A stretch of 64,000 nucleotides of DNA from positions 477,552,900-477,616,899 of the forward strand of contig NC_081406.1 in NCBI RefSeq assembly GCF_030272615.1. The letters are read 5' to 3'. Positions 11,342-22,982 of this stretch are shown one piece after another (the stretch's first letter is position 1; every line of letters begins with the position of its first letter). Both the position numbers and the translations under genes were made by a program. This DNA is from Cryptomeria japonica. Lineage: Eukaryota; Streptophyta; Pinopsida; Cupressales; Cupressaceae. The notes under the pieces are model-generated. The model had not been told where the DNA came from. It searched no databases and saw nothing but the letters and a program-made list of their open reading frames with translations.

Positions 11342-12481
11342 GTTTCCTTAGGTATATTTAGTTATTCCTTCTCCTACCTATTTTATTTCAAAAAAAAGAT
11401 TAGAAAATATAGAAAATAAAGAAAAAAAAAAGAAAAAAAAAAAGAAAAAAAGAAAAAATGGTTTTAGATTTTTGGCTTAATTATATTATTTTAAGCTTTA
11501 TATAAATTCTATTTTCAGTGAATCAGAGTTTGTAGTTGTCAATCAGTGTCTGTATTGATCGATGTCTATGCCTGTGCTACTTGACTTTAATCTTTGCTAA
11601 CCACTTATGAATTTGTGCAACTTGTTCACTTTTGTTAAATATAATTTTGGTAGCTACCAACCTTGTGTTTTGCAGGTTTGCTTGTTAAAGTTGTTTATTT
11701 CTCACTAGTTTAGTTGCACTAAAGATAGAGTAGTGGTGAATTAACCTTGTGCAAACTTGGGTGATAAAAAACCTCCTTTACTTTCCTTTTGTCTTATATT
11801 AGACCCCAAAGTGTGTGTATGTATCCTCTCCCCTTGCCTTCATGGATCTTGGGTGTAAGAGAAATACCACTCTCTTTTTTATTTTTAAATTAGGAGGCTA
11901 ATTTTGAATTTCATCACCTCAAGGGACAACCTTAACCAAAAACTAGCAGGGTTTATAAAGGGCCAATAATGAAATTTGTAGCGCATTCTATATCACATCA
12001 TAATTTGCAAAATCTTAAATATTGGGTGATACCAAGATAGGGGTGCAAGGATGGTTTGAGTAGCTTAACTAACATTCCTCGCTCACGCTTGTGATGGAAT
12101 AGTGTTCATGGTTTGGCCCTCACATACCTTGTGTATATAGGGGAGACCCTAAAGAGATTATATACACTTAGAGCCTTCAAATTTTATTCTTTTGGTGCAC
12201 CATTGTTGGGGAAGGAAAGTGCTCACATTGAGTCTCTATGTGATCGAGATAGAGTTTAATTTGGGTAAGGCTTGGTCTCTAAAGTAAGAGGTGTATGCTA
12301 GTACATGATCATACATTCTCTAGCTTTTATTGACATGGTAATATGACAATAAGGGGATGGACATTTCCATTCTTCTAGAGTGGGGGCATATATTTTCCTT
12401 ATGAGTCCACAAGAATAATACACCCACCTGAGCTTAGAAATTGTGCAAAGTGTTTAGCATGTCTTCATGTACAAAATCTAC
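11342..12481 (+). other. Element D leader, right part (no gene)
   Basis: Holds an A-rich run (11395-11460) and the leader-like phrases that resemble 1573-1985. It also has a stretch with ggggaaggaaagtgctcaca and gggtaaggcttggtctct, of the kind seen in gypsy leaders. No open frame of note. The assignment to D is inference from the phrase match and from nesting logic. Confidence 0.3.
12477..12481. repeat. Possible degraded target duplication of element A, left
   Basis: tctac here faces cctat at 37428-37432. Three of five bases match and both mismatches are C/T transitions, consistent with a decayed 5-bp duplication but not proof of one. Confidence 0.35.
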
Positions 12482-13607
12482 TATGTTGACTTGAATTTCA
12501 TCCTCAGAATGCTACCTGCAACAAGTTAGTTTCACAAAATACCAATAGAAATGCTACAGGAAATCCAAACTCAACCAATGAAACTACATGAAGTACATAT
12601 GAAATAAAATACTAATATTACCTTCATGGATTATGTCTCATTGTGTCATAACTCCATTGTTCTTGGTTGCAGATGGTGTGCTCTCAGACAATGCACTGAT
12701 GGCTTCTAAGATGGCATATGAAGAATGGACTGATAACTTGTAGTTAACTGATACTATGATATGCAAATACTACATGATTATGCTATATGATAATTGCTAT
12801 TGCTATTTTCTATTTGCTTCAAAAACTCATGGATGTATACGATTAATTTGAAGACTCACTTGAAGATTCTTGAATTCTAACTCTCTCTCAACTGAAGTTC
12901 TTGATTTTATAGACTTTATGAGGATGAGATGATGTGGCTTAGATCAACGGTCATGATCAGATCTGCAGATTTGGATGGTTGTGAGCAAAGGTGAAGGTTG
13001 AGAGAAAGGGGGAAGGAGAAGACAAGTGTCACTCATCTCACCTTGACTGAGTTGTTGACTGAGGGAATCTAGGGATGGTTGGAGGAAATTTAGGCATGAT
13101 AGGACAAGTGGACTCAAGTCCTTCCTAAGATGTAGGGGGTGTTGGAGAGAATATAGGAAATGGTTATGAAATATGTGTACATACACAATATTCATTAAGT
13201 TTTGGTAGTTGAAGATAAGTGATGAATTAATATTTAAGAAATATTAATTTCCTTAGCTACATATTTGATGAGTTGGCAAAGGGAAAATGAAGTGGAGATG
13301 GAGGGTGAGTTGGAAAAGGGATTAAATAATTTTGAGAATTATTTAATATTTGAGACTATAGAATAGAAAAATAACCATTAAATATTAGATATTTAATTAT
13401 TTGGAGGAAATAATTAAATATTAGATATTTAATAAACTAGAGGAATAAGATAAATGAATGAATTAATAAAATCTTAATTAATAGAAAGATACGAAAATGA
13501 ATTAAATAAATTAATCTTTTCAAATTAACTATTTAATAGAAGAATAATTATTAAATAAATATAAAATATTTATTTAATTGCTCATAGCCAATTTTTATGT
13601 GTATACA
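12482..13607 (-). repeat. Element A 3' LTR
   Basis: On the minus strand it starts TGTATACACATAAAAATTGG after the polypurine tract and ends CAAGTCAACATA, where the other copy ends CACA. The two LTRs align end to end, with scattered substitutions and a few small gaps. Confidence 0.85.
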
Positions 13608-13622
13608 TTTTGCACCTCTTTG
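13608..13622 (-). other. Element A polypurine tract
   Basis: Minus strand CAAAGAGGTGCAAAA immediately before the LTR start. It differs by one base from the tract of P1. Confidence 0.75.
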
Positions 13623-14015
13623 AAATGATGTGAAGAAAACATTGTTTCAAAGATTAAATCAAGTCTTGATAATGCACCTGATAGAGATTGAAAATCCTGA
13701 TTGTGTGCCCCCTCAGGAGATTGATCGTGAAATTTTTGAAAATTCTAGTTTGAATGATTAATCTCATGATAATTTGATAAACTTATGGTCAAAAATTCAT
13801 TTGTTAAAAAAACAAATTAAATTGCCCCATTGAAACTAATTACTCTTCAAATAGTAAATATAAAATTAACCAAGGCTAATTTTAATTTCATTGTTATCCT
13901 TGTCAACTTGTGGAGAAAATATTCTTGCTAAGGTGGCAAAATGGTGATTCTTATGGAGAACCATCATTTTGAGTGTGTTCGACATTATCATCGACCTGTC
14001 GAGTATGGATATCCA

Positions 14016-14837
14016 GTAGGTATCTTATCTCGAGCTTTATTGTCAACTTTTTGTTCAAATTTTCATGTTTTTAGGCCGTTTTTGAATTTCAAATTTTTTA
14101 CGATTTTTTCGAGAGTAGGTTAGTGCTTTTGCAATTTGTTTTAGCACATATGCAATTAGGATTAGTGCATTTGCATGGGTTTATGCATATGCTTGTAGAT
14201 TTAGCGCATTTGTTCAAACGAATAGCGCATATGCACTGGTTTAGCGCAAATGCTCAATAGGATAGTGCTTTTGCTCAAATTTGATGTTTTTGATAAGTGC
14301 AAAGGCTAAAAATCACTTTCATGATCAGATTTAACGTGTTTGATATGCATTGATGATGAAATAGGGACTTGATTGAGCGATTTGTTGGATAGATAGATAG
14401 ATTGATTGATTTGATAGATTGATTGTGTGATTGGCTTGATTGCTCGATAGATTGCTTGATTAGCTTGATTGCTTGATAGATTGCTTGATTAGCTTGATTG
14501 CTTGATAGATTGCTTGATTATCTTGATTGCTTGATAGATTGCTTGATTATGTGAGTAGTTTTAAGAAACTGATTTAGTTTCTAATGTAAGAGCTTAGCAG
14601 AGTTTTGATTGAACTCGGTGATTGATAGAAAACCATAATTGATAGGTTTTAAAATGATTTGATAGCATAAGTTTCTTCAATTTGATTTGATAGATAGATA
14701 GCATAGATTGCTTCAGTTTGATTTGATAGATAGATAGTGATTTGATCTAGTTTAATTTGATAGATAGATGATGATTTGATTTAGTTTGATTGATTTCTTT
14801 TGATAAATAGGAGAAACTTGATGTTCTCCAGTGTCAG
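14016..14837 (+). other. Predicted intron of PMD copy 2 with repeats
   Basis: About 820 bases with no open frame. Positions 14120-14290 hold degenerate units around TTAGCGCATWTGC. Positions 14380-14560 hold a gatagattgcttgatt minisatellite, and further gatagata words follow up to 14815. Confidence 0.5.
14433..14548 (+). repeat. 29-bp minisatellite, four copies
   Basis: Units start at 14433, 14462, 14491 and 14520, each close to agcttgattgcttgatag followed by attgcttgatt. The two central copies are identical. The array lies inside the predicted PMD intron. Confidence 0.85.
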
Positions 14838-17006
14838 GAGAAATTACCGACAGTGCATCATTTAGTGCCATAGTTGACACAGGCTGAGATTAGACATATA
14901 GATGCATGTGGTTTATGCCATATTTTGTATATGCTTGAGATTACGCATAATAGAGGATTATTGATGGCGTTAGCTGAGAGATGGCACAACGAGCATAACA
15001 CTTTCCACCTACCTACGGGTGAGATTAGTGTGATTCTTGAGGATGTTTATAGGATTCTGCACATCCCAGTGACTGGCAAGCTAGTGCAGTATGATTTTCA
15101 AGATCGTGTTGGTACAGAGGCTTGCAGAGTCGTGTTTGCTAATGATAGCATTGGTAGAGGAGAGATCCAATGGCTAGATATGGTGATGTATTACAAGGCT
15201 CTTCCCGTTATTCTTGCTAGTCTAATTGGAGAATTTATATGTCCTGATAGGCGATTGCGAGGTTTTTCGGTTGGATGAGGTGAGATTCTCCTGAGTATGA
15301 TGCAACATCATACTTGATATGCTTGGGGTGTTTGTATGTTGGCACATTTATATCATGATCTTCATCAGGTGGTGTATGATGAGAGTATGAGTTTATCTAC
15401 AAGATGCACTTTATTGCAGATCTAGTGCTGGGAGCACATTTCTATTACTTGGCCTATCTATCACAGAGTTCATGGAGAGAGGCAACCATATGTATATTTT
15501 TATGCAGGTATCCTTACTCAGCATAAGCTAGGTAAGATGGAGTATTGACATTGGGTTCTTGATTCATTGGATAGCATTACTTGGAGACCATATGTTGATT
15601 GTGAGCCATGGATGGATGATGCACATATATTACCATTTATCATGCAGAGTAGATATCTCATTGGTCATACTTTTTACATTGTTGAGCGATAGTTGATTAG
15701 TTGCATTCTTAGACAATTTGGGATCATTTAGCCTATGCCTACTGGTGTGACGATATATGCTCGGCGTTATAGAGATAGACGAGATTGGGGACCTTCGTTA
15801 TCATTTGAGATTGCTCGTGCAGAGTTTGTTGCTGCTCTGAGAGTGGCTTATGATATAAGATTGCACATTCTTGATCCTGGGGTTACTATAGAGTATGCTC
15901 AGTACATATTAGCTCATCCATTTCCTCATATTATTGATCCAGCATATCCTCCTCCCAGCTCAGAAGATGACAATGACGATTCAGAAGATCTAGTTTTTAG
16001 GAGACAAAGATGGAGATGAGAGCTCAGAGTTGCTTGGGAGGTTGGGGGAGGTGGAGATGAGGGTGGTGATGGTGGTGGTGGTGGTAGGATACTTGTATAG
16101 AGGGGAGCTCGCTTGAGAGTCTATGGAGGACCATTTGGACCGATTGGAAGGATTGGGAGACCACGTCCTATGGGTGGGAGGGATGTTGGACGGATTGGGA
16201 GGGATCATGGTAGGGCAGGTATGAGATCACTAAGAGGGTTACCATTGACAGGAGGAGGTAGGGTGACTGGAATGGATGGGGGTTGTGGGAGAGGCATTGA
16301 TTTTGGATAGATTTAGCCAAACACTAGGGTTATTACAGCACATGGTGGAGATGATGAGGATCCTGAGGATCATATTCCCATGATTAGACGATGGGTTCAG
16401 AGAGTTACTGAGAGCGAGATTCCAGAATTTGGACAGCTTGGTGGTGAGGAGGGGATTGGGGTTCATGGACCATAATAGGATTTGCCAGAGTAGGATGCAC
16501 CAGAGCAGGATGCACCGGAGCATGATGTGCCAAAGCAGGAGACCATTAACAGTCTTAGAGAATAGATTGATCAGCTTCGAGAACAGGTGCAAACTCTTAT
16601 GACTGAGAGGGATAGAGCTGTTAGGAGACAGTAGGATATTCAGGGCCTTCTTGATCACATTCAATAGGTTGGATCAACTACTCTCTCGGCTAACACTATT
16701 AGAGAATAGTTCAAGCTGGGAAGGAGACTTCCCATTGGTGACGATAATATGAGGAGGTAGTTGCAGAGAGCCAGAGAGAAGGTAGTTATCATACTACCGT
16801 GTTGATGGACACTAGCTGTGGTGGGGTCATGGGACCTCCTCAGAGGAGTGGTGAGCATGAGAGATAGACATCTAGAGGATCTTCTCACCCATAGCCACAG
16901 AGATAGACAGAGTCAGGTGGTAGTGGTACAGGACAACCGTGACTTAATGTGGAGTCACTTGTATTGTTTATTTGATATCATTGTATACTTGGACTTTATT
17001 GTTTTA

Positions 17007-17090
17007 TGATGATCTATATGCAAACACAGACTCTATATGATGATGATCTATATGCAAACACAGACTCTATATGATGATGATCTATATGCT
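17007..17090 (+). repeat. 34-bp tandem repeat, about 2.4 copies
   Basis: The phrase gatctatatgcaaacacag recurs with gatcta at 17011, 17045 and 17079, a period of 34. It lies just after the coding part of PMD copy 2. Confidence 0.85.
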
Positions 17091-18784
17091 TATATGCTTT
17101 GATTATATGGATGGTGTTTCTTTATGCATGTTATTCTATGTGATGATGATATGGATGCAATGATTATATGTTTTTGTTTTGATTTTTGATTTTGATGTAA
17201 TGATAAATGTTTTTGATTTGAGATGCAAATGTAATGATTTATATGGAATACAAATGAATGATTGATTTTCTTTTGATGATGATACAAATGATCTATATGA
17301 AATGTTTTTGTATTTTTATATGTAATGTTTATAATGATTATGAATCTAAGTGCAAAGATGCAACTAAATGATCATTAATGGAATGATACTGCAAACTATA
17401 ATGATGATACACTATATGATGAATAAAAATGCACTTAATTGAATGCAAACTAGTGCAATGATAAAATGCAACTAAATGAAATGAATGATGATTAAAATGT
17501 TTCTAAAAAAAGAATGCACCTATAATGATTAAATGCAAATTGTTTTTGTTTGTCCAAGTATACTAATCTTTATTTATGACCGTTGATCTGTTAATGAAAT
17601 GAAATGCTTATAATACAACTGACAATGAATGCTTATAATGCAGACGAATAATGAGCTAATGAAATGATCTAACTAAAAATTGTACTACCATTCTTCATAT
17701 GCTATCTTGTAACAGTGCTTGATTTCATCATTGAGCTTTAAAATGTTGTAAGAAAATACAAGCAACTTGACATATTGATTCAAGATGACCTGAGTATTCC
17801 TTACATGGATTTTGATATAGCAAGTTAATACAAGCAACTTGATATAATGGATCAAGATGACCTGAGTATTGCTTGCAGAATAGACAAGGATTATCCCCTT
17901 TCATGCATGACTTGGAATGTCCTCCTTGATCATTTGCTGATCATATCCTTAGACAAGTACATACCATAGTAAGAGATAAACCACAAACAATAATCAAAGA
18001 AAATAATCATGCCCCATCATAGCTTCTCTAGTCATGGACATCCTTGAGTTGCATAGAGTACATGATTAACAATAAATTTAAGATATAAACAATGAATCTT
18101 GTATGTCATTCACATGTTCTTATGGTCATTAACTGATATAATCATCTTGATGAATGATCTTTGATAATCCTTTATTACTTGTTAATTGATTGGTTTCTGA
18201 GTTGCATGATTCAGTTTTTGATGAAATGCCTTGATTTTCGTTGCTTTGTTTGCTCGTTATCTGTTTCAAAATCCTAGGTGTTTTTGGTTTTTCTAAGTTT
18301 TTTGAATGTTTTGGGATTTTCAAAGATTCAAAAGATCACCTTAGGAAAAAGAAATTAGGATTTTTCCCCCAGTGGAAACAAAAATTTATTATGGATGTAT
18401 GAATTGATCAAGATCCAAACCATGGTGGGATAAAAATGCAGATATGATTGATTTTGATAAATCTAAGACAGTGACTACAACAAGTATGTCAAAGATTAAT
18501 AACTATTGGTAAGTTACATATTTTTGCTGATGGTTCAGAGCAAATGGATGCAAAAAATGGAATGGATAAACTAAGATAGATGGAATAGATAGATGCGATA
18601 GGATGGAGTGGATAGGTGCACAAAGTGATCTCATAGAAGGAGGAACTCACGTTTTAGATAGCGTCTGTTTACCAGGTTTTCACCATCTAAATTTATTGCA
18701 TTTTTTTGGATTTTATACACTTTTTATTGATTTTTTTTTCAGGACTTTATATGCTTTTTGTTTATTTTTTGAGGACTTTATATC
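17091..18784. other. Element A 3' region without a gene
   Basis: AT-rich, with many atgatgat and aatgcaaatga words to about 17660 and then unique-looking sequence. No open frame with recognisable similarity. By position it lies between integrase and the antisense PMD gene of element A. Confidence 0.6.
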
Positions 18785-19717
18785 TCAAGCATAGAATTTC
18801 TTGAGATGGATAGAATTGATAGGTTCATCAAACCAATTACCTTTAGGGGTAGATAACTTGTATGCTCCTGATCCATATGTTGCTACTATGACAAAAGGTC
18901 CTAGCCAATTCGGTTCAAATTTTCCCTTCTTTTCCCGATCTTGCTTATTTCTTGGATTCTCCCTTAGAACTATATCTCCAATCTGAAAAATGTGCAGCTT
19001 GACTCTATGGTTATAAATTCTTTCCATTCTTTGTTGGTATACTTTCAAATGTTCTATTGCATTTTGGCGATGTTCCTGAATCAGTTCTAAGTCTTGGAGT
19101 TGAGAGACTCGTTGTTCTTCTTCTGGTATAAGACCGGGCAAGGATACTTGTAGAGAATGTATCTCTACTTCTATAGGTAATATGGCTTCTAATCCATAGA
19201 CCAAACAATATGGAGTTGCCCCTATTGGAGTGCAGACACTGGTTCAGTATGCCCAAAGAGTAGGATTTAGCTGAATGTGCCAATCTTTTCCAGCTTCATT
19301 GACTGTTTTCTTCAAGATTTTCAAGATAGTTTTATTTGATGCCTTAGCTTGACCATTACCTTGTGGATAATATGGAGTAGAGAACCTATGTTGGATATGA
19401 AACTGTTCACATAGCTCTTTCACATCTTTATTTTTGAATGGTATTCCATTATCAGTGATAATGGTCATAGGAACTCCATAGCGACAGATTATATAATTCA
19501 AGATGAATGATGATATTTGTTTTCCTATCACTGTTGTTAAAGGAACTGCTTCAATCCACTTAGTAAAATATTCAGTAGCAATCAGAATAAACTTATGTCC
19601 ATTAGAAGATGAGGGATTGATCTTTCCTACCAAATCAAGGCCCCATTGTCAAAATGGCCATGCTCCTGTCATAGGATATAACTCTTGTGCTGGCGCAGGA
19701 ATGAGATTCCCATGGAT
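18785..19717 (-). pseudogene. Element A integrase core and C-terminal domain
   Basis: Minus-strand frames cover the integrase core and the GPY/F-type tail. The core has ATEYFTKWIEAVPLTT, then IITDNGIPFKNKD, then PQGNGQAKASNKT. The tail has PNWLGPFVIVATYGSGAYKL and ends in IHLKKFYA. Integrase inserts element cDNA into host DNA with three acidic residues (DDE). Here the first Asp position (normally D in DYFTKW) is Glu and the final Glu (normally GQAEASNK) is Lys, so only the middle Asp of TDNG remains. Stops separate the zinc-binding part from the core and the core from the tail. No chromodomain is seen, as usual for Tat elements. Confidence 0.85.
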
Positions 19718-20574
19718 CTAACATTGTTTGCATTTTCTAGCATATGTGAATGAATCTCTCTCCATAGTAGGCCAAAAGTAACCCATACGAAGAATTTTCT
19801 TAGCCAATGTTAAACAACTTGAGTGTGTACCACAAATACCCACATGAATGTCATTAAGAACTCTCTTAGATTCATCCTTTTCAAGACATCTCAACAACGT
19901 ATCATCTAGACCACACCTATATAGGATATCAGCGATAATAGTATAGCAAGAGGACTGACGGATAAAGTGTCTTCTCTGATTACGAGATAATTCAAGAGGA
20001 AGGATATGATCTTTTAAATACTGATAAATTTGACCGTATAAGGATTGACTGGTTCCTAATATATGGCAAATTCGATAGGTATGCTGGGATTGGATGGTAG
20101 GGGTTAAGATATCTTCCACAAGAAATTCATAATGCTGTTTATTCTCCTTATTTTGCAAGAGAGATGCTATTGTAGCCATTGCATCTATTACTTTATTCTC
20201 ATTTCTTGGAATCTGGGTGAATGATATTTCTTTAAAGTGTTCTTTAGATTCCTCCACCAGTTGTTTGTATGGCATACGCTTATCATCCTTTATCTGATAT
20301 TCTTCATTTATTTGGTTTATGATAAGTTGTGAATCACCATAGACATGTAGTTATTTGACGTTCCACTCAATGGCCATTTTAAGCCCTATAGCCAATGCTT
20401 CATACTCTGTAGTATTATTGGTGCATGGAAATCGTAGTCTATATGATTTCAAAATTGTGTGTCCTTGAGGTGTGATGAAAAATATTCCTGCACCTAATCC
20501 ATATTGTGTAAAAAACTATCAAAGTACAATTCCCAAAAGTGTGTACTTACTATTAAGATATTTGCATCAGGAAA
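19718..20574 (-). pseudogene. Element A second RNase H and integrase zinc-binding domain
   Basis: The first part (about 20574-20276) has no long open frame because stops such as the one after WNVK interrupt it. Translation still shows GLGAGIFF, FPCTNNTTEYEALAIGLKMA and VYGDSQLIINQI. These are the signatures of the extra, archaeal-type RNase H carried by Tat/Ogre elements. It is followed by a linker and the His/Cys zinc domain of integrase (HVGICGTHSSCLTLAKK, MGYFWPTMERDSFTYARKCKQC without a break in spacing). Together they link the first RNase H to the integrase core in the order expected for this lineage. Confidence 0.8.
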
Positions 20575-22338
20575 TTAGATGTGCAAAGGCATGTCGTTTT
20601 GTAAAGGTGCATCAGCCAATTGATCAGCGATGACTTGTCCCTTGATAGCTTTTCGGTCAACATATTCTATGTCAAATTCACTCAGTATCATAACCCATTT
20701 GGCTAGTCTCCCTATCAATATTGACTTGCTCATCAAGTATTTGAGAGGATCTATCTTTGCTATTAGTTTCATAGAATGAATCAACATATAATGTCGCAAC
20801 TTCTGAGTTGCAAATACAACTGCTAGACATATCTTTTCAATTGAGGAATAATTTAATTCATATCCAATAAGTTTTCTACTGATATAATAAATTTCTCTTT
20901 CTTTTCCTTCATCATCATGTTGAGCTAGGAGAGTGCCTAATGATACACTTGTTGCAGAGACATATAGTAACAATGGTTTCCCTTTGGTTAGTGATATCAG
21001 TACTAGAGGACTCATAAGATATTCTTTTATTTGCAAGAAAGCTTCTTCACATTTTAGATCCCATTTGAATGGAACATTTTTATGTAGAAGATGGGTGAAT
21101 GGAAGACATCTATCCACTAACTAAGAAGCAAATCTCTTGATTGATTACAATCTTCCTTGTAAAGATCACAATTGACTTATGTTCTTAGGTGACTCCATCT
21201 CCATGATAGATTTGACTTTTTCAGGATCTACTTTAATGTCACGAGTTGATATAATGTACACAAGGAGCTTTCCAGAGGTTACCCCAAATGCACATTTCTT
21301 TGGATTTAATCTCAATTGATATCTTTCCAGCCTATCAAAAATCTTGCTTAAAATATTCAAATGTTCTTGTCTTGTATGAGATTTTGCAAGTATGTCATTA
21401 ACATAGTCTTCCATAAATGTGTGCATCATATCATGGAAAATTGTCATCATAGCCCTTTGATAAGTAACTCCTGCATTCTTAAGCCCAAATGGCATAACAT
21501 TCCAGCAATATGTTCCCCATGTATAGGTGAAAGCTTTCTTCTCTTGATCTTCAAGTGCAATTCTTATTTGATTATATCAAGAGAAGTCATCCATTAATGA
21601 AAACATCTCATGTCCTACTGATAAGTCCACTATGATATCAATGTTTGGTAGCGAGAAATCATCTTTTGGACATGCTTTATTCAAATCTTTGAAATCTGTA
21701 CAGACCCTTATGCTCTTATCTGGCTTTGATACTGGTACAATACTTGAAACCCATTCTGGATAAGCAACTGGTCTTATGAAACCTACTTCTAATATTTTCT
21801 TCGGCTCAGTTTTTACAAGAAGAGCAATGTGTGGATGCATCTTTCTTAGCTTCTGCTTAACAGTTTTTGCTTTTAAATCCACATTAAGATGATGCATGAT
21901 AAGATCAAGATTAAGTCCTGGTATATCTGCATAAGACCAAGAAAAAAATGTTTGTCTTTGCGTAAAGAATTCCATGTATTCTTTCCTCTCTTTTTCTAAC
22001 AATGAGGCAGCAAAATGAAGTATTTTAGGATCCTTTGATGTACCAATGTTTATTACTTCTGTTGGTTCTATCAGGATAGAAGATCTCTCTTGAAAAAATG
22101 CAGGAAAAATGTCAAACCTTCCATCTTCTGGCACCTCAAGGAGGTTTTCACCATCAGATATGTCCTTTGTTTTCTCTTTTGATTGATCTAATGTTGCCAT
22201 GAAATGGTTTTCAACAATAGGTCTCTTTCCTTGTTTTATTTCATTTTTGTGACTGGAAAGTTTTTGCATTTTCCTGACTACGAGAAACATCACTTGATTC
22301 TGCAATGGAAGATATCTTAGGTGGGATGGGTTCAACAA
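20575..22338 (-). pseudogene. Element A reverse transcriptase and first RNase H
   Basis: The RT copies element RNA to DNA. Visible RT blocks are GFIRPVAYPEWVSSIVPVSK, RVCTDFKDLNKACPKDDF, LMDDFS, MPFGLKNAGVTYQRAM and YVNDILAKS. The catalytic box, normally YVDD, reads YVND, so one of the two metal-binding aspartates is lost. The first RNase H follows (FKWDLKCEEAFLQIKEYL, SLGTLLAQHDDEGKEREIYY, YSSIEKICLAVVFATQKLRH). In-frame stops near 21577 and 21166 and shorter gaps break the reading. The 5' end overlaps a short acidic segment (22801-22241) in another frame, which suggests a frameshift near 22300. Confidence 0.85.
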
Positions 22339-22801
22339 TGTTAAGGTACACGGCTAAGTCATGATCATTGGAAAAGACATTCAATTCAGGGTTATCTAAA
22401 TTATCCCAATCAATTAATTCAGGATGAAGAAGGGGTAAATCATAATCATTGTCATCATTAGGTGTTTCAACATTCATGACATAATGATCATAGCTTGGCA
22501 TATAATAGGTACTGTCATAGATTAAATATTTTTGAGAATTGTCTTTCTCAAGCATTTCTGAAGTAGTCTTAACAAAATTAATATTAGCATTGTGTAGTTC
22601 ACACTCAAGTGGTTCTTCAACTAATGTTTGTCCCTTAAATGAATGGATTATATCCACATGCACATCTTTAATACTGCAAATCCCTTCTTGATTGACCTCA
22701 TTTGCATTTAGAAGTTGACATATTTGTGCACATGATAAAGATGATTCTTTTAATAGATTTTGTCTCCTTTCAATCTCAACTTCTTCTGGACTAATAGTCA
22801 A
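22241..22801 (-). pseudogene. Element A linker between G-patch segment and RT
   Basis: An Asp/Asn/Glu-rich stretch of 186 residues (for example PNDDNDYDLPLLHPELIDWD). It has no catalytic motif I recognise, but an acidic region of this sort before RT is common in Tat-type polyproteins. It lies in a different frame from the RT that follows. Confidence 0.5.
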
Positions 22802-22982
22802 TCTAACTTGACTATCTCTTAGTTCTTCTAGGGTTCTGCCACATCTAGATACATCTTGTTCCTCTTTTGATGAAAATATTGTATTTTCAATAATATGCTT
22901 GATCTATCCTTGTTTGTACTTCTTGTGACATTACTTCTTTGTCTTTGTCATTTCCTTTCATTTTTGCATATGCCTCTTTTCT

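Larger units (their letters stand above)
13941..17009 (+). pseudogene. Plant mobile domain pseudogene, copy 2 (antisense in element A)
   Basis: Exon 1 runs from ATG 13941 to 14015, with a GTAGGT donor at 14016 and an acceptor CAG at 14835-14837. Exon 2 stays in one frame from 14838 to beyond 16800. The intron is phase 0, at the same place as in copy 1. PMD motifs are LLMALAERWHNEHNTFHLPT, SVILEDVYRILHIPVTG and later PYVDCEPWMDD. Then come an acidic run (about 15960-16000), a Gly/Arg-rich stretch (16040-16310), a Pro/Glu/Gln/Asp repeat (about 16480-16540) and a coiled coil. In-frame stops are mostly TAG or TGA (14871-14873, 15276-15278 and many after 16470). Copy 1 retains about 30 residues near the exon 2 start that are missing here. 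The true 3' end is uncertain: a Gly-Ser-rich end in another frame near 16940 is also possible. Confidence 0.7.

Noticed and set aside
14433-14548. CRISPR-like array
   Set aside because: Units are contiguous with no unique spacers; a plant minisatellite in an intron.
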